Shown: positions 16,074-27,899, counted from the stretch's first letter. The stretch is DNA of 64,000 nucleotides from Enterobacter cloacae (GCA_014169315.1 AP022133.1:4154001-4218000), one strand, 5' to 3'. The notes: generated by a model not told the origin, from the letters alone. A program made the numbers and translations.

Positions 16074-17978
16074 ATGATTGTTTTTTCCTCGTTACAAATT
16101 CGTCGCGGCGTGCGCGTCCTGCTGGACAACGCCACAGCCACCATCAACCCGGGTCAGAAAGTGGGCCTGGTTGGCAAAAACGGCTGCGGTAAATCCACCC
16201 TGCTGGCGCTGCTGAAAAACGAGATAAGTGCCGATGGCGGTAACTTTACCTTCCCCGGGAACTGGCAGCTTGCATGGGTCAACCAGGAGACGCCTGCGCT
16301 GAGTGAACCGGCACTCGACTATGTTATCGACGGCGACCGTGAATACCGTAAGCTGGAAGCGGAACTCAATGCTGCCAACGAGCGTAACGACGGTCACGCG
16401 ATTGCCACCGTTCACGGCAAGCTGGATGCCATCGATGCCTGGACTATCCGCTCCCGCGCCTCCAGCCTGCTGCACGGTCTGGGCTTTAGCAACGAGCAGC
16501 TCGAACGCCCGGTTAGCGATTTCTCGGGCGGCTGGCGTATGCGCCTTAACCTGGCGCAGGCACTGATCTGCCGTTCCGACCTGTTGCTGCTCGATGAACC
16601 GACTAACCACCTCGATCTCGATGCGGTTATTTGGCTGGAGAAGTGGCTGAAAAGCTATCAGGGCACGCTGATCCTGATCTCCCACGACCGCGACTTCCTC
16701 GACCCGGTGGTGGACAAAATCATTCATATCGAACAGCAAACGATGTTCGAGTACACCGGTAACTACAGTTCTTTCGAGCGCCAGCGCGCGACGCGCCTTG
16801 CTCAGCAGCAGTCCATGTATGAGAGCCAGCAGCAGCGTGTGGCACACCTGCAAAGCTTTGTTGACCGTTTCAAGGCCAAAGCATCGAAGGCCAAACAGGC
16901 GCAGAGCCGCATCAAGATGCTGGAACGCATGGAGATGATTGCCCCGGCACACGTGGATAACCCGTTCCACTTTAATTTCCGCGAGCCGGAGAGTCTGCCC
17001 AACCCATTGCTGAAGATGGAAAAGGTCAGCGCTGGCTATGGGGATCGCATCATCCTCGACTCCATCAAGCTCAACCTGGTGCCGGGTTCACGTATCGGTC
17101 TGCTGGGGCGTAATGGTGCCGGTAAATCGACGCTGATCAAACTGCTGGCAGGCGAGCTTAACCCGGTCAGCGGTGAAATCGGGCTGGCGAAGGGCATCAA
17201 GCTTGGCTACTTCGCCCAGCATCAGCTGGAATTTTTACGCGCGGATGAATCCCCGATTCAGCACCTGGCGCGGCTGGCCCCACAGGAAATGGAGCAGAAG
17301 CTGCGCGACTATCTCGGCGGTTTTGGCTTCCAGGGCGATAAGGTCACCGAAAACACCGAGCGCTTCTCCGGCGGCGAAAAAGCTCGCCTGGTACTGGCAC
17401 TGATTGTCTGGCAGCGCCCGAACCTGCTGCTGCTCGATGAACCAACGAACCACCTGGATCTCGACATGCGTCAGGCACTGACCGAAGCGCTGATCGAGTT
17501 CGAAGGCGCACTGGTTGTCGTCTCGCACGATCGCCACCTGATCCGCTCCACCACCGACGACCTCTACTTAGTCCACGACGGTAAAGTCGAACCGTTTGAC
17601 GGCGACCTGGAAGACTACCAACAGTGGCTGACGGACGTGCAAAAGCAGGAAAATCAGCCGGAAGAGTCCGCGAAGGACAACGCCAACAGCGCACAGGCAC
17701 GTAAAGACCAGAAGCGCCGTGAAGCGGAACTTCGCACCCAGACACAGCCGCTGCGTAAAGAGATCGCCCGTCTCGAAAAAGAGATGGAAAAACTCAATGC
17801 GAGGCTCGCCACCGTTGAAGAGAAGCTGGGCGACAGCGGACTGTACGACCAGAGCCGCAAAGCCGAGCTGACTGACTGCCTGCAAACCCAGGCGAAAACC
17901 AGGTCCAGCCTCGAAGAGTGTGAGATGGCATGGCTGGATGCGCAGGAACAACTGGAAGCGATTATAGTAAATAACTGA
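16074..17978 (+). CDS. yheS: ABC-F family ATPase YheS
   Basis: Soluble ABC-F protein thought to act on ribosomes. 634 residues with two nucleotide-binding domains: Walker A GKNGCGKST and GRNGAGKST, signatures SGGWRMR and SGGEKARL, Walker B LLLLDEPTNHLD in both. An inter-domain linker of about 80 residues (FERQRATRLAQQQ...) and a charged coiled-coil C-terminus follow. The last residues (LEAIIVNN) differ from the E. coli end as I recall it. Divergent from kefG and followed by yheT. Confidence 0.95.
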   Translation: MIVFSSLQIRRGVRVLLDNATATINPGQKVGLVGKNGCGKSTLLALLKNEISADGGNFTFPGNWQLAWVNQETPALSEPALDYVIDGDREYRKLEAELNAANERNDGHAIATVHGKLDAIDAWTIRSRASSLLHGLGFSNEQLERPVSDFSGGWRMRLNLAQALICRSDLLLLDEPTNHLDLDAVIWLEKWLKSYQGTLILISHDRDFLDPVVDKIIHIEQQTMFEYTGNYSSFERQRATRLAQQQSMYESQQQRVAHLQSFVDRFKAKASKAKQAQSRIKMLERMEMIAPAHVDNPFHFNFREPESLPNPLLKMEKVSAGYGDRIILDSIKLNLVPGSRIGLLGRNGAGKSTLIKLLAGELNPVSGEIGLAKGIKLGYFAQHQLEFLRADESPIQHLARLAPQEMEQKLRDYLGGFGFQGDKVTENTERFSGGEKARLVLALIVWQRPNLLLLDEPTNHLDLDMRQALTEALIEFEGALVVVSHDRHLIRSTTDDLYLVHDGKVEPFDGDLEDYQQWLTDVQKQENQPEESAKDNANSAQARKDQKRREAELRTQTQPLRKEIARLEKEMEKLNARLATVEEKLGDSGLYDQSRKAELTDCLQTQAKTRSSLEECEMAWLDAQEQLEAIIVNN

Positions 17979-18000
17979 CAAGAATTAGCATCGCATCGTT

Positions 18001-19023
18001 ATGACCCAAATCATTCCATCAGACTTCGACCTCGCCGTTGAAGAGAGCGCAGAGTTTGTGCCCATGCGCGGCGTGGCGAATCGCCACCTGCAGACCATGC
18101 TGCCGCGCCTGATCCGCCGCAAGGTGCAGTTCACCCCATACTGGCAACGCCTGGATTTGCCGGACGGCGACTTTTTGGATCTCGCCTGGAGCGAAGAACC
18201 GGAGCAGGCCAGACATAAACCCCGCCTGGTGGTGTTTCATGGTCTGGAAGGCAGTCTGTACAGTCCTTACGCGCACGGATTAATCCAGGCCGCGAAAGAC
18301 CGTGGCTGGCTCGGCGTGGTCATGCATTTTCGCGGATGCAGCGGCGAGCCAAATCGCCAGAAGCGTATCTACCACTCGGGTGAAACGGAAGACGGCACCT
18401 GGTTTTTACACTGGCTGAGAGAGAACTTTGGTACGGTGCCAACGGCGGCCGTAGGGTATTCGCTGGGCGGAAATATGCTGGCCTGCCTGCTGGCAAAAGA
18501 GGGTGAAACGGTCCCGCTGGACGCAGCCGTAATTGTCTCTGCCCCCTTCATGCTGGAACAGTGCAGCTACCATATGGAAAAAGGGTTTTCCCGGGTGTAT
18601 CAGCGTTATCTGCTCAATCTGCTGAAAGCCAATGCAGCGCGTAAACTGAAGGCCTATCCGGATACCTTGCCGGTCAGCTTGCGTCAGCTCAAAAAGGTGC
18701 GCCGTATTCGCGAGTTCGACGACCTGATCACCGCCAAAATTCATGGCTTTGCCGACGCAATTGACTACTATCGCCAGTGCAGCGCGATGCCGTTGCTGAG
18801 CAAAATCACTCAGCCGACGCTCATCATTCATGCCAAAGATGACCCGTTCATGGATCATCACTCAATACCGGCGCAGGAATTTTTGCCTGACAACGTTCAC
18901 TATCAGTTGACCGAACATGGCGGTCACGTGGGGTTTGTCGGCGGCACGTTACGTCGCCCGAAAATGTGGCTGGAGGCGCGCATTCCTGACTGGTTAACCG
19001 CTTATCTGGACGGTGCAAAATGA
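18001..19023 (+). CDS. yheT: Putative alpha/beta hydrolase YheT
   Basis: 340-residue member of the YheT/ABHD1-3 family; substrate unknown in bacteria. Nucleophile elbow GYSLGGN, acid probably in KDDPFMDH, catalytic histidine in TEHGGHVGF; oxyanion region HGLEGS. Starts 22 bases after yheS and overlaps yheU by four bases (ATGA), indicating an operon yheS-yheT-yheU-prkB. Confidence 0.93.
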   Translation: MTQIIPSDFDLAVEESAEFVPMRGVANRHLQTMLPRLIRRKVQFTPYWQRLDLPDGDFLDLAWSEEPEQARHKPRLVVFHGLEGSLYSPYAHGLIQAAKDRGWLGVVMHFRGCSGEPNRQKRIYHSGETEDGTWFLHWLRENFGTVPTAAVGYSLGGNMLACLLAKEGETVPLDAAVIVSAPFMLEQCSYHMEKGFSRVYQRYLLNLLKANAARKLKAYPDTLPVSLRQLKKVRRIREFDDLITAKIHGFADAIDYYRQCSAMPLLSKITQPTLIIHAKDDPFMDHHSIPAQEFLPDNVHYQLTEHGGHVGFVGGTLRRPKMWLEARIPDWLTAYLDGAK

Positions 19024-19238
19024 TCATCCCCTGGCAGGATCTGTCTCCCGAAACGCTCGATAATCTGATTGAAAGCTTTGTATTGCGTGAAGGCACCGAT
19101 TATGGTGAACATGAACGTTCGCTTGAACAAAAGGTCAGCGATGTAAAGCGCCAGCTCAAAAGCGGCGACGTGGTGCTGGTATGGTCTGAACTGCATGAAA
19201 CGGTCAATATCATGCCCCGCAACGCGTTTCACGGCTGA
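19020..19238 (+). CDS. yheU: YheU family protein
   Basis: 72-residue conserved protein of unknown function, starting [32 protein letters not shown] in recognisable family form. No signal peptide or membrane segment. Translationally coupled to yheT through a 4-base overlap and 30 bases before prkB. Confidence 0.93.
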   Translation: MIIPWQDLSPETLDNLIESFVLREGTDYGEHERSLEQKVSDVKRQLKSGDVVLVWSELHETVNIMPRNAFHG

Positions 19239-19268
19239 CCTTTAAACCTTTCCAGTCAGGGAGTTGCT

Positions 19269-20138
19269 ATGTCTGCCAGACATCCGGTTATTGCCGTAAC
19301 GGGTTCGAGTGGTGCGGGCACCACCACCACCAGCCTCGCCTTTCGCAAAATTTTCGCTCAGCTGAATTTACGGGCGGCAGAAGTTGAAGGCGACAGCTTT
19401 CACCGCTACACGCGCCCGGAGATGGACATGGCCATCCGCAAGGCGCGCGATCTCGGCAAACACATCAGTTATTTCGGCCCGGAGGCCAACGATTTCGGTC
19501 TGCTGGAGCAAACCTTTCTTGAATATGGCCAGACCGGCAAAGGGCAATCCCGCAAATATCTGCATACCTACGACGAAGCCGTTCCCTGGAACCAGGTGCC
19601 GGGAACCTTTACCCCCTGGCAACCACTGCCGGAACCTACCGACGTGCTGTTTTACGAAGGGCTGCACGGTGGCGTGGTCACGCCGCAGCACGACGTCGCA
19701 CGTCATGTGGATCTGTTGGTCGGGGTGGTACCGATCGTTAACCTGGAGTGGATACAGAAACTGACGCGTGACATCAGCGAGCGCGGTCATTCGCGTGAGG
19801 CGGTGATGGATTCGGTGGTACGCTCAATGGAAGATTACATCAACTTCCTGACGCCACAGTTTTCCCGTACCCATATTAACTTCCAGCGTGTGCCGACGGT
19901 GGATACCTCCAACCCGTTCGCCGCCAAAAGCATTCCGTCGTTGGATGAGAGCTTTGTGGTTATCCATTTCCGCAATCTCGAAGGCATTGATTACCCGTGG
20001 CTGCTGGCGATGCTGCAAGGCTCGTTTATTTCGCACATGAATACATTGGTGGTACCCGGTGGAAAAATGGGGCTGGCGATGGAGTTAATCATGACACCAC
20101 TGGTGCAGCGGCTGATGGAAGGGAAGCAGATCGCGTAA
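19269..20138 (+). CDS. prkB: Phosphoribulokinase-like protein PrkB
   Basis: P-loop kinase homologous to phosphoribulokinase; physiological substrate in enterobacteria is not established. 289 residues, P-loop GSSGAGTTTT near residue 12, and YEGLHGG in the PRK signature region. RBS AGGGAG lies just upstream. Last gene of the yheS-prkB unit; repeats follow directly. Confidence 0.92.
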   Translation: MSARHPVIAVTGSSGAGTTTTSLAFRKIFAQLNLRAAEVEGDSFHRYTRPEMDMAIRKARDLGKHISYFGPEANDFGLLEQTFLEYGQTGKGQSRKYLHTYDEAVPWNQVPGTFTPWQPLPEPTDVLFYEGLHGGVVTPQHDVARHVDLLVGVVPIVNLEWIQKLTRDISERGHSREAVMDSVVRSMEDYINFLTPQFSRTHINFQRVPTVDTSNPFAAKSIPSLDESFVVIHFRNLEGIDYPWLLAMLQGSFISHMNTLVVPGGKMGLAMELIMTPLVQRLMEGKQIA

Positions 20139-20142
20139 TCAT

Positions 20143-20235
20143 GTCCCCTCTCCCCGTGGGTTGAGGGATCCCCACAAATTACAGGTTGGCACAGAATACC
20201 CCCTCTCCCTTGAGGGAGAGGGCTGGGGTGAGGGG
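20143..20235. repeat. Two CCCTCTCCC-type palindromic repeats after prkB
   Basis: A degenerate copy (CCCTCTCCCCGTGGGTTGAGGG, about 20145-20166) and a near-perfect copy whose CCCTCTCCCT (20201-20210) pairs with AGGGAGAGGG (20213-20222), followed by the usual GGGGTGAGGG tail. The same motif recurs at five other gene ends in this window. Confidence 0.8.
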
Positions 20236-20310
20236 GAACATAAAGCAGTAGTGGTTATTCCGTTCACTTTATGTTGATTGCTACTCTGTAACGACGATAC
20301 AGGTGAACGT

Positions 20311-20340
20311 GCCAGGGCGGTTCACCGCCACCGCCCTGGC
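20311..20340 (+). other. Strong GC-rich hairpin
   Basis: GCCAGGGCGGT (20311-20321) and ACCGCCCTGGC (20330-20340) form a perfect 11-bp stem with an 8-base loop. No T run follows, so it is not a standard terminator. It lies in the ancestral intergenic sequence left of the IS, about 110 bases before the insertion hairpin. Confidence 0.6.
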
Positions 20341-20472
20341 AACCCGGGCTCCCGGCAGGAAAATCGCCGCTGCGCGGTACCCTCAGCTTATTCCTTCAGG
20401 CTTCGGGTCGGGCATTAGCCTGCATCTGAAGTGGTTTAATAGTTTTAGACACGTTCAGAGGTTATAAATTAA

Positions 20473-21674
<1,202 letters not shown>

Positions 21675-21837
21675 ACCACTTCAATCCCTGCAGGCAATGC
21701 CCTCTCGGCGCATCCCTGCGCCTCGCCCCGGCCTTACGGAAACGCTTCGGCGATTTTCAGCCGGACCATGGAGTCGCTATAAGTCTTATATTTCAATGAA
21801 ATAGTTTAATTGCTTAAGAAGAAAAAAATTACTGGGG

Positions 21838-21876
21838 AACCCTCAGCCCCGTGGGAGAGGGTTACGGTGAGGGCAT
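21838..21876. repeat. CCCTCTCCC-type repeat, diverged copy
   Basis: CCCTCAGCCCCGTGGGAGAG followed by GGTTACGGTGAGGG; the left arm is degenerate, the right arm and the GGTGAGGG tail are conserved. Lies between the IS flank and the 3' end of yhfA. Confidence 0.65.
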
Positions 21877-21899
21877 CTACGCGCACGATGCCCCCGACT

Positions 21900-22304
21900 T
21901 CACGCCTCAATCACTTCATACGAATGCGTGATTTTTACCGCTTTCTCCAGCATTAACGCCACAGAGCAGTATTTTTCAGCCGAAAGATCGACCGCGCGTG
22001 ATACCGCCGCGTCCTTCAGCGCTGTGCCAGTAACAACAAAATGCAGGTTGATGTGCGTAAACAGGCGCGGTGCCTCTTCGCGACGTTCGGACGTGAGCTT
22101 GACTTCGCAGCCGGTCACGTCGTGACGGCCTTTTTGCAAAATCGACACCACGTCGATGGCACTGCATCCACCAGCGGCCATCAGCACCATCTCCATTGGA
22201 CTTGGCGCTTTATCGCCGGAGTTACCATCCATCAAAATCTGGTGCCCGGAAGCGGATTCGCCCAGGAACGTTAAACCTTCAACCCATTTCACACGCGCTT
22301 GCAT
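21900..22304 (-). CDS. yhfA: OsmC/YhfA family protein
   Basis: 134-residue OsmC-like protein; OsmC relatives are thiol peroxidases, but the reaction of YhfA is not established. Start MQARVKWVEGLTFLGESASG at ATG 22304; a longer in-frame extension contains cysteines but runs into the crp regulatory region and exceeds the family length. The conserved cysteines are in the GGCSAIDVV and AEKYCSVALML segments. Divergent from crp. Confidence 0.93.
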   Translation of the reverse strand: MQARVKWVEGLTFLGESASGHQILMDGNSGDKAPSPMEMVLMAAGGCSAIDVVSILQKGRHDVTGCEVKLTSERREEAPRLFTHINLHFVVTGTALKDAAVSRAVDLSAEKYCSVALMLEKAVKITHSYEVIEA

Positions 22305-22475
22305 ATATTCCTTAACTCCAACGTTGCATTTTTGGTGACAGATTACGCGCGCGTTACATTTCTCGCAATGGAAGGCGACCTGCGTCATGCTGAAGCGAGA
22401 CACCAGGAGACACGCGGCGAAAGCTATGCTAAAACACTCAGGATGCTACAGTAATACATTGACGTTACACATGTA

Positions 22476-22491
22476 TGCAGAGGACATCAAA
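22476..22491 (+). promoter_or_regulatory. Putative CRP autoregulatory site upstream of crp
   Basis: TGCAGAGGACATCAAA aligns with the E. coli crp autoregulatory site (TGCAAAGGACGTCACA as I recall it) at the same distance, about 130 bases before the crp ATG. Its right half-site is weaker than the E. coli one. The preceding segment GCTATGCTAAAACA...CAGGATGCTACAG is also crp-leader-like. Confidence 0.6.
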
Positions 22492-22616
22492 CTTTACTGG
22501 CTGCGAAACGTTACGACAGCCGACTTCCCAGGTATGGGTAAGAATTCGATTGCAACCCCAGAGTCAGGATGCGATTTATGACTCTGGAGACAGCTTATAA
22601 CAGAGGATAACAGCGC

Positions 22617-23249
22617 ATGGTGCTTGGCAAACCGCAAACAGACCCGACTCTCGAATGGTTCTTGTCTCATTGCCACATTCATAAGTACCCATCGAAGAGC
22701 ACGCTGATTCACCAGGGTGAAAAAGCGGAAACGTTGTATTACATCGTCAAAGGCTCGGTGGCAGTGCTGATCAAAGATGAAGAAGGGAAAGAGATGATCC
22801 TTTCTTATCTGAACCAGGGCGATTTCATCGGCGAACTGGGCCTGTTTGAAGAAGGCCAGGAACGTAGTGCCTGGGTTCGTGCAAAAACAGCATGTGAAGT
22901 GGCTGAAATCTCCTACAAGAAATTCCGTCAGTTGATCCAGGTTAACCCGGACATCCTGATGCGTCTTTCTTCCCAGATGGCTCGCCGTCTGCAGGTTACG
23001 TCTGAGAAAGTGGGCAACCTTGCCTTCCTCGACGTGACCGGTCGTATCGCGCAGACGCTGCTGAACCTGGCGAAACAACCAGATGCCATGACCCACCCGG
23101 ACGGTATGCAAATTAAAATCACCCGTCAGGAAATTGGTCAGATCGTCGGTTGCTCTCGTGAAACAGTGGGTCGTATCCTGAAAATGCTGGAAGACCAGAA
23201 TCTGATCTCCGCGCACGGTAAAACCATCGTGGTTTACGGAACTCGTTAA
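22617..23249 (+). CDS. crp: cAMP receptor protein (CRP)
   Basis: Global regulator of carbon catabolism; dimer activated by cAMP. 210 residues: cyclic-nucleotide domain with [18 protein letters not shown] (cAMP phosphate-binding glutamate and arginine), long dimer helix, then the helix-turn-helix [21 protein letters not shown] whose RE-VGR residues read TGTGA sites. Essentially identical to E. coli CRP. Monocistronic, with a terminator immediately after the stop. Confidence 0.99.
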   Translation: MVLGKPQTDPTLEWFLSHCHIHKYPSKSTLIHQGEKAETLYYIVKGSVAVLIKDEEGKEMILSYLNQGDFIGELGLFEEGQERSAWVRAKTACEVAEISYKKFRQLIQVNPDILMRLSSQMARRLQVTSEKVGNLAFLDVTGRIAQTLLNLAKQPDAMTHPDGMQIKITRQEIGQIVGCSRETVGRILKMLEDQNLISAHGKTIVVYGTR

Positions 23250-23257
23250 TTCCGGCC

Positions 23258-23294
23258 AAACGGCGTGTCATCGCAAGGTGTCACGCCGTTTTTG
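23258..23294 (+). terminator. crp intrinsic terminator
   Basis: AAACGGCGTG (23258-23267) pairs with CACGCCGTTT (23282-23291) around a 14-base loop, followed by T-rich sequence. It overlaps the leader of yhfK, 14 bases before its ATG. Confidence 0.75.
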
Positions 23295-23307
23295 TCTCTA
23301 TTCCCCC

Positions 23308-25395
23308 ATGTGGCGCAGGCTGATCTACCACCCGGAAGTTAACTATGCACTGCGACAAACGCTGGTGTTGTGCCTTCCTGTGGCCGTGGGTTTGATCCTC
23401 GGACACCTTCAACAGGGTCTGCTGTTTTCTCTCGTTCCCGCCTGCTGCAACATCGCCGGTCTGGACACGCCCCATAAGCGATTTTTCAAACGTCTGATTA
23501 TTGGTGGCTGCCTGTTTGCTGGCTGTAGCCTCGCCGTGCAACTCCTGCTGACCCGCGATATCCCGCTGCCGCTGATTTTAACCGTGCTGGCGATGACGCT
23601 GGGAGTAACGGCTGAAATCAGCTCACTGCATGCCCGCCTGCTACCTGCCTCGCTGATTGCGGCCATCTTTACCCTTAGCCTCGCGGGTAATATGCCGGTG
23701 TGGGAGCCGCTGCTGATCTACGCTCTCGGCACGCTATGGTACGGGTTGTTTAACTGGTTCTGGTTCTGGATGTGGCGGGAACAGCCGCTGCGCGAATCCC
23801 TGAGCCTGCTCTATATCCTGCTGGCGGATTACTGTGAAGCAAAGTACACCCTGCTCACCCAGCACACCGATCCGGAAAAATCACTGCCGCCGCTGCTGGC
23901 ACGCCAGCAGAAAGTGGTGGATCTCATCAGCCAGTGTTACCAACAGCTACATATGCTCGCCGCCAATAAAAACCATGAGTACAAACGGCTGCTCCGCGTA
24001 TTCCAGGTGGGGCTGGATCTGCAGGAGCATATCTCGGTAAGCCTGCATCAGCCGCAGGAGGTGCAGAAGCTGGTCGAGCGCAGCCACGCAGAAGCGGTGA
24101 TCCGCTGGAACGCGCAAACCGTTGCCGCGCGCCTTCGCGTGCTGGCGGACGATATTCTGTATCACCGCTACCCGACGCGCTTCAACATGGACAAACAGCT
24201 CGGTGCGCTGGAAAAAATTGCCCGTCAGCATGCGGATAACCCGGTCGGGCAGTTTGCCGCATGGCATTTCAGCCGCATCGCGCGCGTGCTACGCACCCAG
24301 CGGCCACTCTATCCACGCGACCTGATGGCCGATAAACAAAAGCGTCTGCCGCTACTGCCTGCCCTCAGAAGCTATTTATCCCTGAAATCCGCCGCCCTGC
24401 GCAACGCCGCGCGGATCAGCGTCATGCTCAGCATCGCCAGCCTGATGGGTGTGGCGCTGCATCTGCCGAAACCGTACTGGATCTTAATGACCATACTGTT
24501 TGTCACGCAGAACGGTTATGGCGCAACGCGGGTGCGTATTCTGCACCGGGCGGGCGGTACAATGGCGGGGCTGATTATTGCAGGCGTGACGCTACACTTT
24601 CACGTCCCGGAAGGGTATACGCTGGTGGGCATGCTGGCGATAACGCTGGTGAGCTATCTGATCATCCGCAAGAACTACGGCTGGGCGATGGTGGGCTTTA
24701 CCGTAACTGCGGTGTATACCCTGCAGCTGCTCACGCTGAACGGCGAACAGTTTATTATTGCCAGGCTGGTGGATACGCTGATTGGCTGTCTGATTGCTTT
24801 TGGCGGCATGGTCTGGCTGTGGCCGCAATGGCAAAGCGGGTTACTCAGGCAGAACGCCCATGATGCACTGGAAGCAGACCAGCAGGCGATCCGCTTAATA
24901 CTGAGCGACGACCCGCAACCCTCCCCGCTGGCGTACCAGCGAATGAGGGTTAATCAGGCACATAATGCCCTGTTTAACTCCCTTAACCAGGCCATGCTGG
25001 AACCGGGCTTTAACTCGAATTATCTGGCAGACATGAAGCTGTGGGTAACCCACAGCCAGTTTATCGTCGAGCATATCAACGCCATGACCACGCTCGCACG
25101 CGAGCATACGATGCTGACGCCGGATCTGGCACAACGCTATTTGCAGTCGTGTGAAATTGCCCTGCAGCGCTGTCAGCAGCGTCTGGAGTATGACGCGCCG
25201 GGAGAAACGGGAGATGCAAACATTCTGGAAGCGCCGGAAACGCTGACCCACGGACCGATGAGCACCCTGGAGCAGCATTTGCAGCGCATTCTGGGGCATT
25301 TGAACACCATGCACACCATTTCGTCGGTGGCATGGCGTCAGCGTCCGCATCACGGCATATGGCTAACGCGTGTGTTAAAGCGGACGCCATATTGA
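23308..25395 (+). CDS. yhfK: YccS/YhfK (FUSC) family putative inner-membrane transporter
   Basis: 695 residues from MWRRLIYHPEVNYALRQTL at ATG 23308; a GTG at 23278 in frame falls inside the crp terminator and is rejected. Two clusters of membrane helices (about residues 15-160 and 375-510) flank a large cytoplasmic region, the layout of FUSC-family proteins related to aromatic acid exporters. Substrate unknown. Placed between crp and argD as in E. coli. Confidence 0.92.
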   Translation: MWRRLIYHPEVNYALRQTLVLCLPVAVGLILGHLQQGLLFSLVPACCNIAGLDTPHKRFFKRLIIGGCLFAGCSLAVQLLLTRDIPLPLILTVLAMTLGVTAEISSLHARLLPASLIAAIFTLSLAGNMPVWEPLLIYALGTLWYGLFNWFWFWMWREQPLRESLSLLYILLADYCEAKYTLLTQHTDPEKSLPPLLARQQKVVDLISQCYQQLHMLAANKNHEYKRLLRVFQVGLDLQEHISVSLHQPQEVQKLVERSHAEAVIRWNAQTVAARLRVLADDILYHRYPTRFNMDKQLGALEKIARQHADNPVGQFAAWHFSRIARVLRTQRPLYPRDLMADKQKRLPLLPALRSYLSLKSAALRNAARISVMLSIASLMGVALHLPKPYWILMTILFVTQNGYGATRVRILHRAGGTMAGLIIAGVTLHFHVPEGYTLVGMLAITLVSYLIIRKNYGWAMVGFTVTAVYTLQLLTLNGEQFIIARLVDTLIGCLIAFGGMVWLWPQWQSGLLRQNAHDALEADQQAIRLILSDDPQPSPLAYQRMRVNQAHNALFNSLNQAMLEPGFNSNYLADMKLWVTHSQFIVEHINAMTTLAREHTMLTPDLAQRYLQSCEIALQRCQQRLEYDAPGETGDANILEAPETLTHGPMSTLEQHLQRILGHLNTMHTISSVAWRQRPHHGIWLTRVLKRTPY

Positions 25396-25413
25396 TTGCG
25401 TCGGGCAATGAGG

Positions 25414-26655
<1,242 letters not shown>

Positions 26656-26664
26656 TCACATTGA

Positions 26665-26684
26665 TTGTGAAAATATAATCACAA
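26665..26684. promoter_or_regulatory. Inverted repeat upstream of argD
   Basis: TTGTGA and TCACAA half-sites separated by 8 A/T bases, 31 bases upstream of the argD start. The half-sites look CRP-like but the 8-base spacer is two more than the functional CRP site; overlapping sequence to its right (TATGCATAAAAATCAC) loosely resembles an ARG box. The regulator is unresolved. Confidence 0.35.
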
Positions 26685-26719
26685 AATATGCATAAAAATC
26701 ACAACAAGGCAATAGATAT

Positions 26720-27283
26720 TCAGCGATTAAGGAAATTCGCCAGCAGCTGGTGGCCCTGTTCGCTCAGAATACTCTCCGGGTGGAACTGCACCCCTTCAAG
26801 ATCCCATTCACGGTGGCGAATCCCCATGATCTCCTGCGTTTCACTCCAGGCAGTCACGTCAAAACAGGCGGGCAGGGTTGGCGGATCAATGACCAGAGAA
26901 TGGTAGCGGGTGACGGTTAACGGATTATTTAACCCCGTGAACACGCCAGTACCCGTGTGGGTAACCGGTGCCGTTTTGCCGTGCATCACTGTGGCCGCGC
27001 GAACGATGGTCGCACCAAAGACCTGAGCAATGGCCTGATGACCCAGGCAGACGCCCAGGATCGGTAGCTTACCCGCATAGTGGCGGATAACGTCCAGAGA
27101 GATACCGGACTCCGACGGGGTACACGGCCCTGGCGAGATGACAATTTTCTGCGGGGCCAGCGTTTCAATCTCTGCCAGGCTGATGTCGTCATTACGGCGA
27201 ACAACGACCTCTGCACCCAGTTCGCAGAAATACTGGTAAAGGTTCCAGGTGAAGGAATCGTAGTTATCAATCAGCAGGATCAT
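26720..27283 (-). CDS. pabA: Aminodeoxychorismate synthase component II (glutamine amidotransferase)
   Basis: Supplies ammonia to PabB for 4-aminobenzoate and folate synthesis. 187 residues; class-I amidotransferase triad C79 in GVCLGHQ and the VQFHPES histidine/glutamate pair near residue 170. Starts [15 protein letters not shown]. Lies between argD and fic on the same strand, as in E. coli. Confidence 0.97.
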   Translation of the reverse strand: MILLIDNYDSFTWNLYQYFCELGAEVVVRRNDDISLAEIETLAPQKIVISPGPCTPSESGISLDVIRHYAGKLPILGVCLGHQAIAQVFGATIVRAATVMHGKTAPVTHTGTGVFTGLNNPLTVTRYHSLVIDPPTLPACFDVTAWSETQEIMGIRHREWDLEGVQFHPESILSEQGHQLLANFLNR

Positions 27284-27314
27284 GGCGGCTCCAGAACAAA
27301 AAGGCCGCTCTATT

Positions 27315-27899
27315 CTACTCAGTTTCCCGTGCTTCGCTCACCACTTTGCGAAAGATCGCGCTCAGGGCCGTCAAATCCCCCATTGCTCCGTTCTGATTGG
27401 CACGCTTCCAGTGGGCCGGATCGATATCGCGCCAGTCCAGCAAGTAACTGGCGTGGATAGCCAGTTGTTCAAAGAAAATGCGCTGTGCAATACCATTACC
27501 GCTCATAAAAGGATGCAGCATGTTAATTTCACAATAGTAGTGGCTGATCCTGGCAATAAACGCCTCTTTTCCACATCCCACCAGATAACCTTCATTTTCC
27601 AGTTTTTCCATCAATTCGTTACCGGCTTTCTCGATGTAGTCAAAGTGGCAAAACAGGATATCGCCCTTAGAAATATCGACGCGACGGTACTTGCCTGCAT
27701 TCTCCACGAGTCCGTGATAGAGATGGTAGTGAATGGCGCACAGATGGGGCAACCCGGGCGCATGTGGCCCAAGCGGCAGCGTCCCGATGAGAGAGGCAGA
27801 AGGACCATTCCCCTCTTCAAGGCGGCAGCTGGCCTGAAAATTCACAGTACGTTGCTGTTCCCAGAGACGGGATTTTTGCTTGTCGGTGAGTTTTTTCAC
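27315..27899 (-). CDS. YhfG-Fic fusion: antitoxin N-terminus joined to a Fic AMPylase domain
   Basis: Starts at GTG 27899 after GGGAGG. Residues 1-28 ([16 protein letters not shown]...ASCRLE) match the start of the separate E. coli antitoxin YhfG; from about residue 35 the sequence follows E. coli Fic to its end. Length fits: 28 + 166 = 194. The inhibitory-motif serine and glutamate survive as S24-CRL-E28, though the usual next Gly/Asn is Glu. The Fic motif reads [12 protein letters not shown] (H129-R140): the catalytic histidine is present, the acidic residue is Ser133 and the first arginine Ile137. Between pabA and ppiA, the normal yhfG-fic place. Activity is doubtful. Comparison is with remembered E. 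coli sequences. Confidence 0.8.
   Translation of the reverse strand: MKKLTDKQKSRLWEQQRTVNFQASCRLEEGNGPSASLIGTLPLGPHAPGLPHLCAIHYHLYHGLVENAGKYRRVDISKGDILFCHFDYIEKAGNELMEKLENEGYLVGCGKEAFIARISHYYCEINMLHPFMSGNGIAQRIFFEQLAIHASYLLDWRDIDPAHWKRANQNGAMGDLTALSAIFRKVVSEARETE

Noticed and set aside
22304..22403. 33-residue N-terminal extension of yhfA containing several cysteines
   Set aside because: It looked like a zinc-finger fusion, but it extends into the crp regulatory region and lacks an RBS; family length fits the start at 22304.
23278..23307. Upstream GTG start for yhfK
   Set aside because: It lies within the crp terminator hairpin; ATG 23308 gives the conserved N-terminus MWRRLIYHP.
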